DNA from: Rhizobacter sp. AJA081-3
Lineage (GTDB): Bacteria; Pseudomonadota; Gammaproteobacteria; Burkholderiales; Burkholderiaceae_C
Assembly (NCBI RefSeq): GCF_017795745.1
Contig: NZ_CP059067.1
Coordinates: 1,860,001 to 1,924,000, forward strand
Direction of reading: 5' to 3'
DNA: 64,000 nucleotides
The notes beneath the pieces are model-generated. The model did not search any database and had not been told where the DNA came from. It saw only the letters and a program-made list of their open reading frames with translations. Shown here piece after piece: positions 1 to 10,758 of the stretch; the stretch's first letter is position 1; every line of letters starts with the position of its first letter. Position numbers and translations under genes: made by a program.

Positions 1-204
1 CAGGGACTTCTGCGCGACATCACCGAGGTCTTCGCCAAGGAGAAGATGAACGTCACCGGTGTGAAGACGCAGACGATCAAGGACGCGCGCGGCGGAACCG
101 CCTGGATGACCTTCACGGTGGAGCTGGGCGATGCCTCGCGGCTGGCCCACGTGCTGGGGCTGGTGTCGCGCGTGCCGGGCGTACGTGCCGCGCGGCGCAA
201 GTAG
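1..204 (+). CDS. relA: RelA-type (p)ppGpp synthetase, C-terminal fragment (5' end outside window)
   Basis: The window opens inside this gene and shows only its last 67 codons, ending at TAG 202-204. The residues form an ACT-domain pattern: a first helix QGLLRDITEVFAKEK, then MNVTGVKTQT, a strand AWMTFTVEL and a final LVSRVPGVRAARR. This is how RelA/SpoT proteins end; the ACT domain regulates synthesis of the alarmone (p)ppGpp from GTP or GDP plus ATP. RelA rather than bifunctional SpoT is inferred from the following tRNA-Val/phaR/rimO neighbourhood, a common Burkholderiales order. The catalytic domains cannot be seen. Confidence 0.8.
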   Translation, partial: QGLLRDITEVFAKEKMNVTGVKTQTIKDARGGTAWMTFTVELGDASRLAHVLGLVSRVPGVRAARRK

Positions 205-223
205 GGAGGCGTGCGGAGCCTGA

Positions 224-229
224 TATACT
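224..229 (+). promoter_or_regulatory. Candidate -10 box of tRNA-Val
   Basis: TATACT, a one-base variant of the sigma-70 -10 consensus, ends 13 bp before the mature tRNA 5' end. This spacing suits a start just upstream of the tRNA. No clear -35 hexamer is visible, and the site lies just past the relA stop codon. Confidence 0.45.
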
Positions 230-242
230 GCGAGGCTTCCGT

Positions 243-319
243 AGGCGCGTAGCTCAGCTGGTTAGAGCACCACCTTGACATGGTGGGGGTCGTTGGTTCG
301 AGTCCAATCGCGCCTACCA
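243..319 (+). tRNA. tRNA-Val (anticodon GAC)
   Basis: A complete 77-nt cloverleaf can be folded by eye. The acceptor stem AGGCGCG pairs perfectly with CGCGCCT. A D-arm (GCTC...GAGC) is followed by an anticodon stem CCACC/GGTGG enclosing loop TTGACAT, so the anticodon is GAC and reads GUC/GUU valine codons. The T-arm is GTTGG-TTCGAGT-CCAAT. The discriminator base is A and the CCA end is encoded (317-319). It lies between relA and phaR. Confidence 0.97.
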
Positions 320-456
320 CGATGCACACCGCACGCATCGTGAGTGCCCCGGAAGCAGGACCGCCCTTCAGGCGGGAAAACCCCTCCGAGGCCGTTTCGG
401 CCCCCTCACTAGAATCTTTGTGCCCTGCACAACAAGGTTCCTCTGGAGCGCACCAC

Positions 457-1056
457 ATGGCCGCAACCCGTCGCAATGCCAAGGCCTCGAGCGAGACGGC
501 GCAGGCCATGCAGCCCGACGAGGTCGCCCTGCGCGTGCTCAAGAAGTACCCGAACCGGCGCCTGTACGACACGCAGACGAGCAGCTACATCACGCTGACC
601 GACGTCAAGCAGATGGTGCTGTCGGGCGAGTCGTTCGTCGTGCGCGATGCCAAGAGCGGCGAGGACCTGACGCGCAGCATCCTGCTGCAGATCATCCTGG
701 AAGAAGAGACCGGCGGCGTGCCGATCTTCTCGACGCAGATGCTGTCGCAGATCATCCGCTTCTACGGCCATGCCATGCAGGGCATGATGGGCTCGTACCT
801 CGAGAAGAACCTGCAGACCTTCACCGACATCCAGGCGCGCATCGCCGAGCAGTCCAAGGGCCTGTACGACCCGAAGGCGATGAACCCCGAGTTGTGGGCC
901 CAGTTCCTCCAGGGCCAGGCGCCGGTGGTTCAGGGCCTGATGGGCAACTACCTCGAGCAGTCCAAGAGCATGTTCCTGCAGATGCAGGAGCAGATGGCCA
1001 AGCAGGCCGAGACGCTGTTCCCGGGCATGGCCGGCTTCGTTCCGCCCAAGCGCTGA
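457..1056 (+). CDS. phaR: Polyhydroxyalkanoate synthesis repressor PhaR
   Basis: 199-residue cytoplasmic regulator that represses phasin and PHA-granule genes until PHB is bound. The N-terminal PHB/PHA-accumulation DNA-binding domain is recognisable by [20 protein letters not shown] at about residues 24-43. It is followed by a PHB-accumulation regulatory domain rich in MQEQM/MFLQ helices. The reading frame is open back to 280, but that extension runs through the tRNA-Val 3' half, so the ATG at 457 is chosen; it gives the usual PhaR length. It points to a PHB-storing organism. Confidence 0.93.
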   Translation: MAATRRNAKASSETAQAMQPDEVALRVLKKYPNRRLYDTQTSSYITLTDVKQMVLSGESFVVRDAKSGEDLTRSILLQIILEEETGGVPIFSTQMLSQIIRFYGHAMQGMMGSYLEKNLQTFTDIQARIAEQSKGLYDPKAMNPELWAQFLQGQAPVVQGLMGNYLEQSKSMFLQMQEQMAKQAETLFPGMAGFVPPKR

Positions 1057-1099
1057 GCTGTTCGAGCGGGCACTTGCGGCATCGGCGAAAATCCGCCGC

Positions 1100-2485
1100 A
1101 TGACCCAAGACACCGTGACACCGCCGGCGGCGGCGCCGAAGATCGGCTTCGTCTCGCTCGGCTGCCCGAAGGCACTGACCGACTCCGAACTCATCCTCAC
1201 GCAGCTGCGCGCGGAAGGCTACGAGACCAGCAAGACCTTCGCCGGCGCCGACCTGGTGATCGTCAACACCTGCGGCTTCATCGACGATGCGGTGAAGGAA
1301 AGCCTCGACACCATCGGCGAGGCCTTGGCCGAGAACGGCAAGGTGATCGTCACCGGCTGCCTGGGCGCCAAGGCGGGCGACACCGGCGGCAACCTGGTGC
1401 GGCAAATGCACCCCAGCGTGCTCGCCGTCACCGGCCCGCACGCCACGCAGGAGGTGATGGACGCGGTGCATTTGCACGTGCCCAAGCCGCATGACCCCTT
1501 CGTCGACCTGGTGCCCGCGCAGGGCATCAAGCTCACGCCGCGGCACTACGCTTATCTCAAGATCAGCGAAGGCTGCAACCACCGCTGCAGTTTCTGCATC
1601 ATCCCGAGCATGCGCGGCGACCTGGTGTCGCGGCCGATCGGCGATGTCCTCTCTGAGGCGCAGCGCCTGTTCGAGTCCGGCGTGAAGGAACTGCTGGTGA
1701 TCAGCCAGGACACCAGCGCCTACGGCGTCGATGTCAAGTACCGCACCGGCTTCTGGGACGGCCAGCCGGTGAAGACGCGCATGACCGAGCTGTGCGAGAA
1801 GCTCGCGCTGCTGGCCGAGCGCCACGGCGCCTGGGTGCGGTTGCACTACGTCTACCCGTACCCGCACGTCGACGAGATCCTGCCGATGATGGCCGGCGGC
1901 CGCATCCTGCCCTACCTCGACGTGCCGTTCCAGCATTCGCACCCCGACGTGCTCAAGCGCATGAAGCGACCGGCCAGCGGCGAGAAGAACCTCGAGCGGC
2001 TTCAGCGCTGGCGTGAGGCCTGCCCCGAGCTCGTCGTGCGCAGCACCTTCATTGCCGGCTTCCCCGGCGAGACCGAAGTGGAGTTCGAGCACCTGCTCGA
2101 CTTCATGCGGGAGGCGCAGATCGACCGCGCCGGCTGCTTCGCCTACTCGCCGGTGAAGGGGGCGACCGCCAACGATCTTCCCGGCATGCTGCCGAGCGAA
2201 CTGCGCGAGGAGCGCCGCGTGCGTTTCATGGCGGTGGCCGAGCAGGTATCGGCCGCCAAGCTGGCCGGCCGTGTCGGCGCGACCATGCAGGTGCTGATCG
2301 ACGAGGCCCCGGCGCTGGGGCGCCGCGGTGGCGTCGGACGCAGTTATGCGGACGCGCCGGAGATCGATGGCCGCGTGCGGCTGCTGCCGCCGGAGAAGGC
2401 GTCCAAGACCTTGAAGGTGGGCGAGTTCACGCGCGCCCGCATCGTCGCGGCCGAAGGGCACGACCTGGTCGGCATTCCCCTCTGA
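1100..2485 (+). CDS. rimO: Ribosomal protein S12 methylthiotransferase RimO
   Basis: 461-residue radical-SAM enzyme that adds a methylthio group to the conserved aspartate of ribosomal protein S12. The N-terminal MTTase domain has cysteines at 22 (SLGCPK), 58 (NTCGF) and 87 (TGCLGA) for one [4Fe-4S] cluster. The radical-SAM triad is C159-x3-C163-x2-C166 (GCNHRCSFC). A C-terminal TRAM domain ends near residue 460. The SLGCPK form and the [12 protein letters not shown] signature favour RimO over MiaB. It starts 43 bp after phaR and is followed 7 bp later by metC. Confidence 0.95.
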   Translation: MTQDTVTPPAAAPKIGFVSLGCPKALTDSELILTQLRAEGYETSKTFAGADLVIVNTCGFIDDAVKESLDTIGEALAENGKVIVTGCLGAKAGDTGGNLVRQMHPSVLAVTGPHATQEVMDAVHLHVPKPHDPFVDLVPAQGIKLTPRHYAYLKISEGCNHRCSFCIIPSMRGDLVSRPIGDVLSEAQRLFESGVKELLVISQDTSAYGVDVKYRTGFWDGQPVKTRMTELCEKLALLAERHGAWVRLHYVYPYPHVDEILPMMAGGRILPYLDVPFQHSHPDVLKRMKRPASGEKNLERLQRWREACPELVVRSTFIAGFPGETEVEFEHLLDFMREAQIDRAGCFAYSPVKGATANDLPGMLPSELREERRVRFMAVAEQVSAAKLAGRVGATMQVLIDEAPALGRRGGVGRSYADAPEIDGRVRLLPPEKASKTLKVGEFTRARIVAAEGHDLVGIPL

Positions 2486-2492
2486 GCACACC

Positions 2493-3683
2493 ATGACGCA
2501 GAAGAAGCCAGACCTCGCCACGGCACTGATCCACCACGCCTACGAGCCGCCGGCCGGATTTGTCGCGCCGCAGCCGGCGGTGCACAAGGCCTCGACGGTG
2601 ATCTTCCCGAACACCGCGGCGCTGCGCGCGCGCAACTGGAAGTCCAAGGCTGGCTACACCTACGGCCTGCACGGCACGCCGACCAGCTTCATGCTCGAGG
2701 AGCGCATCGCCACGCTGGAGGGCGGCCTGCAGACGCTGCTGGTGCCCAGCGGCCTGGCGGCGATCGCGCTGGTCGACATGGCCTTGCTGAAGTCGGGCGA
2801 CGAGGTGCTGATCCCCGACAACGCCTATGGCCCGGGCAAGGAACTGGCGCGCAACGAACTCGCCGGCTGGGGTGTCACTCATCGCTTCTACGATGCGATG
2901 GACCCGGGCTCGCTGACCGCGGCGATCGGCCCGGCCACGAAGCTCGTGTGGCTGGAGGCACCGGGCTCCGTGACGATGGAGTTCCCGGACCTGCCCGCGC
3001 TGCTGCGCGTTGCGCGCGAGCGCGGCGTGACCACGGCGCTGGACAACACCTGGGGCGCCGGCGTCGCCTTCGACGCCTTCGACCTGGCCGACGGGCAGGG
3101 CGTGGACATCTGCATGCAGGCGCTGACCAAGTACCCCTCGGGCGGCGGCGACGTGCTGATGGGCTCGGTGACCACGCGCGACGAGGCGCTGCATCTGAAG
3201 CTCAAGTTCACCCACATGCGCATGGGCTGGGGCGTCGGCGCCAACGACGCCGAGGCGCTGCTGCGCTCGTTGCCTTCGCTTCCTCTGCGCTACGCGGCGC
3301 ACGATGCCACAGCGCGCACGCTGGCGCAGTGGTGGGCAACGCAGCCGCAGGTCGTGCAGGTACTGCATCCGGCGCTGCCCGGATCGCCGGGCCATGCCCA
3401 CTGGAAGGCGGTCTGCACGCAGGCCGCAGGCCTGTTCTCGGTGGTGTTCGACGAGCGATTCACCGCGAAGCAGGTCGATGCCTTCGTCGATGCGCTGCGC
3501 CTGTTCAAGCTCGGCTACTCCTGGGCCGGGCCGGTGAGCCTGGTGGTGCCCTACGACCTGTCGTCGATGCGCGAGCACCCGGCATGGAAGGGCACGTTGG
3601 TGCGCTTCTCGATCGGCCTGGAATCGGCCGACGCGCTGATCACCGACTTCGAGCAGGCGCTCGCGGCATCAGGACTTGCTTGA
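2493..3683 (+). CDS. metC: Cystathionine beta-lyase (PLP-dependent)
   Basis: 396-residue Cys/Met-metabolism PLP enzyme. It cleaves cystathionine to homocysteine, pyruvate and ammonia in methionine biosynthesis. Family landmarks are the N-terminal [13 protein letters not shown] and [11 protein letters not shown] segments, the PLP-stacking region [12 protein letters not shown], the aspartate of ALDNTWGAG and the Schiff-base lysine in [12 protein letters not shown]. The aromatic-rich C-terminus [14 protein letters not shown] favours cystathionine beta-lyase over gamma-synthase. It lies 7 bp after rimO. Its 3' end overlaps the convergent smpB by 15 bp. Confidence 0.9.
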   Translation: MTQKKPDLATALIHHAYEPPAGFVAPQPAVHKASTVIFPNTAALRARNWKSKAGYTYGLHGTPTSFMLEERIATLEGGLQTLLVPSGLAAIALVDMALLKSGDEVLIPDNAYGPGKELARNELAGWGVTHRFYDAMDPGSLTAAIGPATKLVWLEAPGSVTMEFPDLPALLRVARERGVTTALDNTWGAGVAFDAFDLADGQGVDICMQALTKYPSGGGDVLMGSVTTRDEALHLKLKFTHMRMGWGVGANDAEALLRSLPSLPLRYAAHDATARTLAQWWATQPQVVQVLHPALPGSPGHAHWKAVCTQAAGLFSVVFDERFTAKQVDAFVDALRLFKLGYSWAGPVSLVVPYDLSSMREHPAWKGTLVRFSIGLESADALITDFEQALAASGLA

Positions 3684-4127
3684 GACCTTGTGCCGCATCA
3701 GGCGGCCCTTTTCCCGGTCCCAGTCCTTCTGCTTCTCGGTGTGGCGCTTGTCGTGCTCGGCCTTGCCCTTGGCCAGCGCAAGCTCGGCCTTCACGCGGCC
3801 GCCCTTGAAGTGCAGGTCCAGCGGCACCAGGGTGAAGCCCTTCTGCTCCACCTTGCCGATCAGGCGCCGGATCTCCTCCTTGCGCATCAGCAGCTTCTTG
3901 GTGCGGTCGGCCTCGGGGTGCACGTGGGTCGAGGCGCTGCGCAGCGCGTTGATGCGGCAGCCGATCAGGTACAGCTCGCCGTCGCGGATCACGACGTAGC
4001 CGTCGGTCAGCTGCACCTGGCCGGCGCGGATGGCCTTGATCTCCCAGCCCTCCAGCACCATGCCGGCCTCGTAGCGCTCCTCGATGTGGTAGTCGTAGCG
4101 GGCGCGGCGGTTTTCGGCAATCGACAT
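3669..4127 (-). CDS. smpB: SsrA-binding protein SmpB
   Basis: 152-residue partner of tmRNA in trans-translation rescue of stalled ribosomes. Diagnostic segments include [17 protein letters not shown] near the start, [16 protein letters not shown], the beta-barrel core and the basic C-terminal tail [22 protein letters not shown]. The frame is open 10 codons further upstream to 4157, but MSIAENRRA at 4127 gives the normal SmpB start and length. It is convergent with metC and divergent from ratA. Confidence 0.95.
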   Translation of the reverse strand: MSIAENRRARYDYHIEERYEAGMVLEGWEIKAIRAGQVQLTDGYVVIRDGELYLIGCRINALRSASTHVHPEADRTKKLLMRKEEIRRLIGKVEQKGFTLVPLDLHFKGGRVKAELALAKGKAEHDKRHTEKQKDWDREKGRLMRHKVSSKS

Positions 4128-4174
4128 GAAGATCCAGGTGAGGCCGGTGGCCGCCAATACAATCAGCGCATTGT

Positions 4175-4630
4175 ATGAAGCACGTGAAGAAGTCCGTCCT
4201 GCTGTGGTACTCGCCGCGCGAGATGTACACGCTGGTCACGGCCGTGCCCGATTACCCGAAGTTCCTGCCCTGGTGCGAGCGCGGCGAGGTGCTGGAGCAG
4301 CACGACGGCGGCATGACGGCGCGCCTGCACCTGGCCTACGCCGGGGTCCGCCATGCTTTCACGACGCGCAACGCGCACGTCGAGGACGCCAGCGTCCAGG
4401 TTGATCTGATCGACGGGCCGTTTTCCTTGCTCGAGGGCCACTGGCAATTCAACCCGCTGGCGATGCCGGGCGACGATGCGGCGCAGGCCTGCCGCATCGA
4501 GTTCGAGATGCGCTACGCATTCAGCAGCATGCCGCTCGAGGCCGTGCTCAGCCCGGTGTTCGACCGTGTTGCCAACACCTTCGTCGATTCCTTCGTGCGC
4601 CGCGCCGAGCAGGTCTATGGCCCGCGCTGA
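4175..4630 (+). CDS. ratA: RatA/Coq10-type START-domain protein
   Basis: 151-residue small START-fold protein: N-terminal [20 protein letters not shown], then [15 protein letters not shown], and a final helix [14 protein letters not shown]. Family members are called RatA (a ribosome-association toxin) or ubiquinone-binding Coq10-like proteins; the sequence alone does not decide between the two roles. It is divergent from smpB and overlaps rnfH by 14 bp, giving the conserved smpB-ratA-rnfH arrangement. Confidence 0.88.
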   Translation: MKHVKKSVLLWYSPREMYTLVTAVPDYPKFLPWCERGEVLEQHDGGMTARLHLAYAGVRHAFTTRNAHVEDASVQVDLIDGPFSLLEGHWQFNPLAMPGDDAAQACRIEFEMRYAFSSMPLEAVLSPVFDRVANTFVDSFVRRAEQVYGPR

Positions 4631-4937
4631 GGCGGTTCGTGTCAGCGTGGCCTTCAGCCCGCAAGCACGCGTCGTCGACGAGACCGAACTGAGCCTGCCC
4701 GCCGGCGCGACGCTTGCCGATGCGATCCGCGCCAGTGGCGTGCTCGACCGGCATCCGGATCTGGACCTCACTCAGGCGAAGTTCGGCATCTGGGGGCGCG
4801 CGCAGGCGCCTGACACCATGCTGCGCGAGCGCGACAGGGTAGAGGTGTATCGGGCGCTGCAGGTGGATCCGAAGGAAGCCCGGCGGCTGCGCTACCGCAA
4901 GGTGGGCCAGCGCGGGCAGGCGAAGCTGCGCGGCTGA
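4617..4937 (+). CDS. rnfH: RnfH family ubiquitin-like protein
   Basis: 106-residue beta-grasp protein of the RnfH (UPF0125) family. The ATG at 4617 lies inside the end of ratA, and the family core VSVAFSPQARVVDETELSLPAG follows at once. Family hallmarks are FGIWGRAQAPD and the RDRVEVYRALQVDPKEARRLRY segment. The family is regularly found beside ratA; its biochemical role is unsettled. The C-terminus is basic. Confidence 0.9.
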   Translation: MARAEAVRVSVAFSPQARVVDETELSLPAGATLADAIRASGVLDRHPDLDLTQAKFGIWGRAQAPDTMLRERDRVEVYRALQVDPKEARRLRYRKVGQRGQAKLRG

Positions 4938-4944
4938 CGACGGC

Positions 4945-5448
4945 TTACTTCGCGCAGTCGCTGGCGACCATGTCGCGGGCGCGCTTCATTTCGTCTTCGC
5001 GCATCTTGTCGTCGAGGATCTCGCGCTCGCCCTTCTCGTTGACACGGGCCATGCGCATGCCGCTTTCGAGCGAACGCATCTGCTCTCGCGCCCGCTTGCA
5101 GTTGTCCGCCTTGGCGGCGGCGATGCGCTGCTCGTCGGCCTTCTGCTTCTCGGCCTGCTCCTGCTCGGCCTTCTTGCGCTTGGCTTCGAGTTCGGGCTCC
5201 TGCGCCTTGGGATTGAGCAGCGGGGCGGATGCCGCCGAAGCGGCTGCCGCGGCGGCGACCGGGGCGCCGCGCAGGGCGGTGTTGCCGGGGCGCTGAAGGA
5301 TGTCCCTGTCGGCCACGCCGGGCGGCGGCGGCAGATCGCTGTACTGGATCTGGCCGTTGGTGCCGCGCCACTTCCATTGCGCAGCCGCCGGCAGCGCGAA
5401 CGTGGCGCCGAGCAGGGCGAGTGACAGGACAACGAGGCTACGGCGCAT
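4945..5448 (-). CDS. DUF4124 domain-containing secreted protein
   Basis: 167-residue predicted periplasmic protein. It starts with a signal peptide (MRRSLVVLSLALLGATFALPAAA, predicted cleavage before QWKW). A DUF4124 module follows: WRGTNGQIQYSDLPPPPGV. The C-terminal half is a charged Lys/Glu/Ala-rich helix, probably coiled coil, with two cysteines (DNCKRA and the penultimate C). The ATG at 5448 is preferred over an in-frame ATG 7 codons upstream because it places the basic n-region at the start. The role is unknown. Confidence 0.75.
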   Translation of the reverse strand: MRRSLVVLSLALLGATFALPAAAQWKWRGTNGQIQYSDLPPPPGVADRDILQRPGNTALRGAPVAAAAAASAASAPLLNPKAQEPELEAKRKKAEQEQAEKQKADEQRIAAAKADNCKRAREQMRSLESGMRMARVNEKGEREILDDKMREDEMKRARDMVASDCAK

Positions 5449-5546
5449 GGCGAAGTGAGGCAATGGCATCAGCCTTGCAGTTTACCGGCGCACCGCCGGC
5501 GTCAAGTGTCGATTCCGTCACAAAGCGTGGCTTCGTGCACGGTCCG

Positions 5547-5552
5547 TATAAT
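5547..5552 (+). promoter_or_regulatory. Candidate -10 box of guaB
   Basis: Perfect TATAAT 27 bp before the guaB ATG at 5579. The hexamer 17 bp upstream (AGCGTG) is a poor -35. A T-run (CCCTTTTG) lies between the box and the start codon. It is a plausible promoter for the guaB-MFS-guaA run. Confidence 0.45.
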
Positions 5553-5578
5553 TCCCTTTTGCGTCTGGAGCTTTCCTC

Positions 5579-7048
5579 ATGCGCCTTCTCGGCAAAGCGC
5601 TCACCTTCGACGATGTGTTGTTGGTGCCCGCCTTCTCCCAGGTCCTGCCGCGCGACACCTCGCTCGCCACCCGCCTTTCCCGAAACATCCGCCTGAACCT
5701 GCCGCTGGTGTCCGCCGCGATGGACACCGTCACCGAGGCGCGCCTGGCGATCGCCATCGCCCAGGAGGGTGGCATCGGCATCGTGCACAAGAACCTGTCG
5801 CCGATGCAGCAGGCCGCCGAGGTCGCGCGCGTCAAGCGCTACGAGTCGGGCCTGCTGAAGGACCCGATCACCATCTCGCCCGGCGTGCCCGTGCGCCACG
5901 TGATGGAGCTGTCCAAGCAGCACGGCATCTCCGGCTTCCCGGTGGTGGAAGACGGGCGCGTGGTCGGTATCGTCACCAATCGCGACCTGCGCTTCGAGAC
6001 CCGGCTTGACGTCCCGGTGCGCGAGATCATGACGCCGCGAGAGCGGCTCATCACGGTGCGCGAAGGTGCTTCGCTGGCGGACGGCAAGGCGCTGATGCAC
6101 AAGCACAAGCTCGAGCGTGTGCTGGTCGTCAACGAGGCCTTCGAGCTGCGCGGCCTGATGACGGTGAAAGACATCACCAAGCAGACCAGCTTCCCGAATG
6201 CCGCGCGCGATGCCTGGGGCAAGCTGCGCGTGGGCGCCGCGGTCGGCGTGGGAGAGGGCACCGAGGAGCGCGTCGACTTGCTGGCCAAGGCCGGCGTCGA
6301 CGTGCTCGTGGTCGACACCGCACACGGCCACAGCGCCGGCGTGATCGAACGCGTGCGCTGGGTGAAGCAGAATTACCCGCAGGTCGACGTGATCGGCGGC
6401 AACATCGCCACCGGCGCCGCCGCGCTGGCGCTGGCCGAGGCCGGCGCCGACGGCGTGAAGGTCGGCATCGGCCCCGGATCCATCTGCACCACGCGCATCG
6501 TCGCGGGTGTCGGTGTGCCGCAGATCACCGCGATCGAGAACGTCGCCAAGGCGCTGGCCGGCTCCGACGTGCCGCTGATCGCCGACGGCGGCATCCGCTA
6601 CTCGGGCGACGTGGCCAAGGCGATCGCCGCGGGCGCGCACACCGTGATGATGGGCGGCGTGTTCGCCGGCACCGAAGAGGCGCCGGGCGAGATCGTGCTG
6701 TTCCAGGGCCGCAGCTACAAGAGCTACCGTGGCATGGGCTCGATCGGCGCGATGCAGCAGGGCAGCGCCGACCGCTACTTCCAGGACAACACGGGTGCGA
6801 ATCCGAACGCGGACAAGCTTGTGCCCGAAGGCATCGAGGGCCGCGTGCCCTACAAGGGCTCGATGGTCACCATCGTCTTCCAGATGGCCGGTGGCCTGCG
6901 CGCCTCGATGGGCTACTGCGGTTGCGCGAGCATCGAAGACATGCGCAGCAAGGCCGAGTTCGTCGAGATCACTTCCGCCGGCATTCGCGAGAGCCACGTC
7001 CACGACGTGCAGATCACGAAAGAAGCGCCGAACTACCGGATGGAGTGA
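5579..7048 (+). CDS. guaB: Inosine-5'-monophosphate dehydrogenase
   Basis: 489-residue enzyme that oxidises IMP to XMP with NAD+, the first committed step to GMP. The TIM barrel is split by two CBS domains (about residues 95-205, with [13 protein letters not shown] and GLMTVKDI). The catalytic loop [16 protein letters not shown] carries the active-site cysteine. The phosphate-binding DGGIRYSGD and the flap with SVGMQQGS-like [16 protein letters not shown] are present. It is in one transcriptional direction with the MFS gene and guaA. Confidence 0.97.
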   Translation: MRLLGKALTFDDVLLVPAFSQVLPRDTSLATRLSRNIRLNLPLVSAAMDTVTEARLAIAIAQEGGIGIVHKNLSPMQQAAEVARVKRYESGLLKDPITISPGVPVRHVMELSKQHGISGFPVVEDGRVVGIVTNRDLRFETRLDVPVREIMTPRERLITVREGASLADGKALMHKHKLERVLVVNEAFELRGLMTVKDITKQTSFPNAARDAWGKLRVGAAVGVGEGTEERVDLLAKAGVDVLVVDTAHGHSAGVIERVRWVKQNYPQVDVIGGNIATGAAALALAEAGADGVKVGIGPGSICTTRIVAGVGVPQITAIENVAKALAGSDVPLIADGGIRYSGDVAKAIAAGAHTVMMGGVFAGTEEAPGEIVLFQGRSYKSYRGMGSIGAMQQGSADRYFQDNTGANPNADKLVPEGIEGRVPYKGSMVTIVFQMAGGLRASMGYCGCASIEDMRSKAEFVEITSAGIRESHVHDVQITKEAPNYRME

Positions 7049-8331
7049 AGCCCACCGTGACCGAACCCACAGCGGCCGCACCGGCCGCGGGGCATCGCCA
7101 GGCGGCGATGCCCTTCATCATGCTGACGGTGCTGATCGACATGCTGTCGGTCGGCCTCATCATCCCCGTGCTGCCCACGCTGGTGGGCCGCTTCACGGCC
7201 TCGCCGTCGGAGCAGGTGTTCTGGTACGGCGTGATCGCCTTCACCTACGGCTTCGCGCAGTTCATTGCCTCGCCGATCCTCGGCGCGCTGTCCGACCGTT
7301 ACGGCCGGCGCCCGGTGCTGCTGCTGGGCTTCTGCGGTCTGGCCATCAATTTTTTCGTGACTGCGATCGCCGGCGCGATCTGGACACTGATCGCCTCACG
7401 GCTGATCGGCGGCGCGATGCAGGCCAATGCGGCGGTGGCCAACGCCTACGTGGCCGACATCAGCTCGCCGGAAGAGCGCGCCAAGCGCTTCGGCATGCTC
7501 GGCGCGATGTTCGGCATCGGCTTCATGCTCGGTCCGGTGCTCGGCGGCATCCTCGGCGCGATCGACCTGCAACTGCCGTTCTTCGTCGCCGGCACGCTGG
7601 CGCTGGCGAACCTGGTCTACGGCTGGCTGGTGCTGCCGGAGTCGCTGCCGCCGGAGCGTCGCCGTCCGGTGCAGGCCAAGTCGCTGAACCCGTTCGCGTC
7701 GCTGCGCGACCTGGCCCGGCTCAAGGGCGTGGGCCTGCTGGTCGCGGTGATCGCCTGCAGCGGGCTGGCGCAGTTCGTCCTCTACTCGGTGTGGGTGCTG
7801 CACGGCAGCTTCAAGTTCGGCTGGGGGCCGCGCGAGAGCGGCTGGTCGCTGTTCGTCATCGGCGTGATGTCGGTGCTGGTTCAGGGCTTCCTGCTCGGCA
7901 AGCTGCTCAAGGTGTTCACGCCGCAGCGCCTGGCCATCCTCGGCCTGATGTCGTCGACGGTCGCCTACCTGCTGTGGGGCGCGGCGTCGCAAAGCTGGAT
8001 GGTCTACGCGGTGATCGTCGTCAACGTGTTCGGCTTCACCACCGCCTCGGCCATCCAGAGCATCGTGTCCACCGCGGCCAATGCCAGCCAGCAGGGCGAA
8101 GCGATGGGCGCCGTCAGTTCGCTGAACAGCCTGATGGCCGTGCTCGCGCCGATGATCGCCACGCCGCTGCTCGGCGCTTTCTCGCACCATCCACAGGGCG
8201 ACTGGCGCATCGGTGCGCCGCTGTACTTCTGCGCCGCGCTGCAGGGCGTGTCGCTGCTGCTGGCCTGGCTGCACTTCCGCTCGGCCGGTCGGGCTCAGCC
8301 CGGCCTTCCGGCCGCGCCCGCTTCCTCCTGA
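7045..8331 (+). CDS. MFS transporter, TCR/Tet-like
   Basis: 428-residue inner-membrane transporter with about 12 hydrophobic segments. Helix 1 contains [19 protein letters not shown], and the helix 2-3 loop has the MFS motif [16 protein letters not shown], typical of DHA1 drug:H+ antiporters such as TetA. The frame is open further upstream, but GTG 7045 overlaps the guaB stop as GTGA and gives a short N-terminus; GTG 7057 is an alternative. The substrate is unknown. The position between guaB and guaA suggests co-transcription but need not imply a purine substrate. Confidence 0.85.
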   Translation: MKPTVTEPTAAAPAAGHRQAAMPFIMLTVLIDMLSVGLIIPVLPTLVGRFTASPSEQVFWYGVIAFTYGFAQFIASPILGALSDRYGRRPVLLLGFCGLAINFFVTAIAGAIWTLIASRLIGGAMQANAAVANAYVADISSPEERAKRFGMLGAMFGIGFMLGPVLGGILGAIDLQLPFFVAGTLALANLVYGWLVLPESLPPERRRPVQAKSLNPFASLRDLARLKGVGLLVAVIACSGLAQFVLYSVWVLHGSFKFGWGPRESGWSLFVIGVMSVLVQGFLLGKLLKVFTPQRLAILGLMSSTVAYLLWGAASQSWMVYAVIVVNVFGFTTASAIQSIVSTAANASQQGEAMGAVSSLNSLMAVLAPMIATPLLGAFSHHPQGDWRIGAPLYFCAALQGVSLLLAWLHFRSAGRAQPGLPAAPASS

Positions 8332-8344
8332 TCCGCCTTCTGTC

Positions 8345-9928
8345 ATGCACGACAAGATCCTCATCCTCGACTTCGGCTCCCAGGTCACGCAACTGATCGC
8401 GCGGCGCGTGCGCGAGGCTCACGTGTACTGCGAGATCCATCCGAACGACGTCTCGGACGCGTTCATCCGCGAGTTCGCGCCCAAGGGCATCATCCTGTCG
8501 GGCAGCCATGCCAGCACCTACGAGGAGCACGACCTGCGCGCCCCGCAGGCGGTGTGGGACCTGGGCGTGCCGGTGCTGGGCATCTGCTACGGCATGTTCA
8601 CCATGACCGTGCAGCAGGGCGGCAAGGTCGAGGCGAGCGCGCACCGCGAGTTCGGTTATGCCGAGGTGCGTGCCCATGGCCACACCAAGCTGCTCGAAGG
8701 CATCCAGGACTTCACCACGCCCGAAGGCCACGGCATGCTCAAGGTCTGGATGAGCCACGGCGACAAGGTCACCGAACTGCCGCCCGGCTTCAAGCTGATG
8801 GCGTCCACGCCGAGCTGCCCGGTCGCCGGCATGGCCGACGAAGCACGCGGCTACTACGCGGTGCAATTCCACCCCGAGGTGACGCACACGGTGCAGGGCC
8901 GGGCGCTGCTCGAGCGCTTCGTGCTGCAGATCGCCAAGGCGAAGCCCGACTGGATCATGCGCGACCACATCGCCGAGGCCGTGGTGCGTATCCGCGAGCA
9001 GGTGGGCGACGAGGAGGTGATCCTCGGCCTGTCCGGCGGTGTCGATTCGAGCGTGGCCGCGGCGCTGATCCACCGCGCCATCGGCGAGCAACTCACCTGC
9101 GTGTTCGTCGACCACGGCCTGCTGCGCCTGGACGAAGGCCGGCTGGTGATGGAGATGTTCGCCGGCCGCCTGCACGCGAAGGTGATCCACGTCGATGCGA
9201 CCGCCGAGTTCATGGGCGCGCTGGCCGGTGTCAGCGATCCCGAGGCCAAGCGCAAGATCATCGGCCGCGAGTTCGTCGAGGTGTTCCAGCGCGAGGCGAA
9301 GAAGCTGGCGCGCGCCAAGTGGCTGGCGCAAGGGACGATCTATCCGGACGTGATCGAATCCGGCGGCGCCAAGACCAAGAAGGCGACCACGATCAAGAGC
9401 CATCACAACGTCGGCGGGCTGCCCGAGACGCTGGGCCTGAAACTGCTGGAGCCGTTGCGCGACCTGTTCAAGGACGAAGTGCGCGAACTCGGCGTGGCGC
9501 TCGGCCTGCCGCACGACATGGTCTACCGCCACCCGTTCCCCGGGCCGGGCCTGGGCGTGCGCATCCTCGGCGAGGTGAAGAAGGACTATGCCGACCTGCT
9601 GCGCCGCGCCGATGCGATCTTCATCGAGGAACTGCGTGCCTTCAAGGACGAGGCCACCGGCAAGAGCTGGTACGACCTGACCAGCCAGGCCTTCGCCGTG
9701 TTCCTGCCAGTGAAGAGCGTGGGCGTGATGGGCGATGGCCGCACCTACGACTACGTGGTGGCATTGCGCGCGGTGCAGACCAGCGACTTCATGACCGCCG
9801 ACTGGGCCGAGTTGCCTTACGCGCTGCTCAAGAAGGTCTCCAGCCGCATCATCAACGAGGTGCGCGGCATCAACCGCGTCACCTACGACGTGAGCAGCAA
9901 GCCGCCGGCCACCATCGAGTGGGAATAG
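8345..9928 (+). CDS. guaA: GMP synthase (glutamine-hydrolysing)
   Basis: 527-residue two-domain enzyme converting XMP to GMP with ATP and glutamine. The class I amidotransferase domain has nucleophile C81 (GICYGM) and the His176/Glu178 pair (FHPEVT). The ATP-pyrophosphatase P-loop SGGVDSS is at 230-236. The C-terminal dimerisation domain ends KPPATIEWE. The frame is open 44 codons upstream inside the MFS gene; the ATG at 8345 gives the standard [13 protein letters not shown] start. Confidence 0.97.
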   Translation: MHDKILILDFGSQVTQLIARRVREAHVYCEIHPNDVSDAFIREFAPKGIILSGSHASTYEEHDLRAPQAVWDLGVPVLGICYGMFTMTVQQGGKVEASAHREFGYAEVRAHGHTKLLEGIQDFTTPEGHGMLKVWMSHGDKVTELPPGFKLMASTPSCPVAGMADEARGYYAVQFHPEVTHTVQGRALLERFVLQIAKAKPDWIMRDHIAEAVVRIREQVGDEEVILGLSGGVDSSVAAALIHRAIGEQLTCVFVDHGLLRLDEGRLVMEMFAGRLHAKVIHVDATAEFMGALAGVSDPEAKRKIIGREFVEVFQREAKKLARAKWLAQGTIYPDVIESGGAKTKKATTIKSHHNVGGLPETLGLKLLEPLRDLFKDEVRELGVALGLPHDMVYRHPFPGPGLGVRILGEVKKDYADLLRRADAIFIEELRAFKDEATGKSWYDLTSQAFAVFLPVKSVGVMGDGRTYDYVVALRAVQTSDFMTADWAELPYALLKKVSSRIINEVRGINRVTYDVSSKPPATIEWE

Positions 9929-10323
9929 GAGTGATGAGAAGTCGTTCTGAATAGGGGACTTGCGACTCTCGTTGATGATCCCGAGCAGATCGCCGACAAG
10001 TTCGAGTTCGCCTATTCGGATGGACCTGTCGGATTCTCCTGGCTCACCCCGTTGGCAATGTCCCGAGCGCCGCACTTGCCTGTCGCGGCCAGACTCAACT
10101 CGTACGTTCGCGGCAGCGCCCGCGACAGCCGCTTCCGACCCACAAGGGTCGTCCGCCGTTCCCATCTCGTTTCCTCAGAAGCCGCCGATCGGACTCGCAC
10201 GTAGGCCCCGTTGAATGATCCGCTGCCGAGTGCGCACTCTGGTCAGCGACATTCAGAGCGAATGAGGCACAGTGCGTGGACTGAGACCGCGCTGGCTCGG
10301 TTGCCCCTGCGCGATCTGACCGT
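9929..10323. other. Gene-free stretch after guaA
   Basis: About 395 bp with only short overlapping reading frames on both strands and no recognisable protein. No convincing rho-independent terminator or RNA was found by eye. It separates the housekeeping block from the accessory region and may be decayed coding sequence. Confidence 0.5.
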
Positions 10324-10758
10324 CTACAGCAGCACAGGCTTGCTGGGCTGCAGTGCGGGCCTCTGCAGCAGTGCCACCACCATCGCCGCCGGAACACCGT
10401 GGACAGCGACCACGGCCACGTAGCCCCAGCTGACTGTGCCGATCAGCACCTGGAACAGCGTCACCGCCGCAGTGGCGCCCAGCCCGGCCAGCGCGCCCAG
10501 GGCGGCCCGCCAGGGCCAGGTGGGTATGCGGCCTGCGCCGTGGTACCAGGTGGCGAACAGCAGCCCCGCCACCAGGGAGGCCGGGCCGCCCAGCACGTAG
10601 GCGAAGGGAATGGTCACCACCAGCCAGGCCCAGGGCAGCACGCCCACCAAGGGTCCCAGCCAGACGAAGCGCCACACCGTGCGCCAGGTTGCGCGCTGGC
10701 ACAGCACGGCGGGCAGCCAGTCCAGGCCTGGCCCGCGGACCCGCAGTGCGGCGCTCAC
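10324..10758 (-). CDS. Small membrane protein, unknown function
   Basis: 144-residue protein with about four hydrophobic helices (WFVWLGPLVGVLPWAWLV-like, YVLGGPASLVAGLLFATWY, ALGALAGLGATAAVTLFQVLIG and a last one ending in MVVALLQRP). I do not recognise the family. The frame is open far upstream, but GTG 10758 overlaps the stop of the preceding gene as GTGA, implying translational coupling, so that start is chosen. It is the last gene of a three-gene minus-strand group beginning with a DCC-family protein. Confidence 0.6.
   Translation of the reverse strand: MSAALRVRGPGLDWLPAVLCQRATWRTVWRFVWLGPLVGVLPWAWLVVTIPFAYVLGGPASLVAGLLFATWYHGAGRIPTWPWRAALGALAGLGATAAVTLFQVLIGTVSWGYVAVVAVHGVPAAMVVALLQRPALQPSKPVLL

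Noticed and set aside
9929-10323. Possible pseudogene or RNA after guaA
   Set aside because: Short frames on both strands gave nothing recognisable and no stable structure was clear; recorded only as a gene-free stretch.
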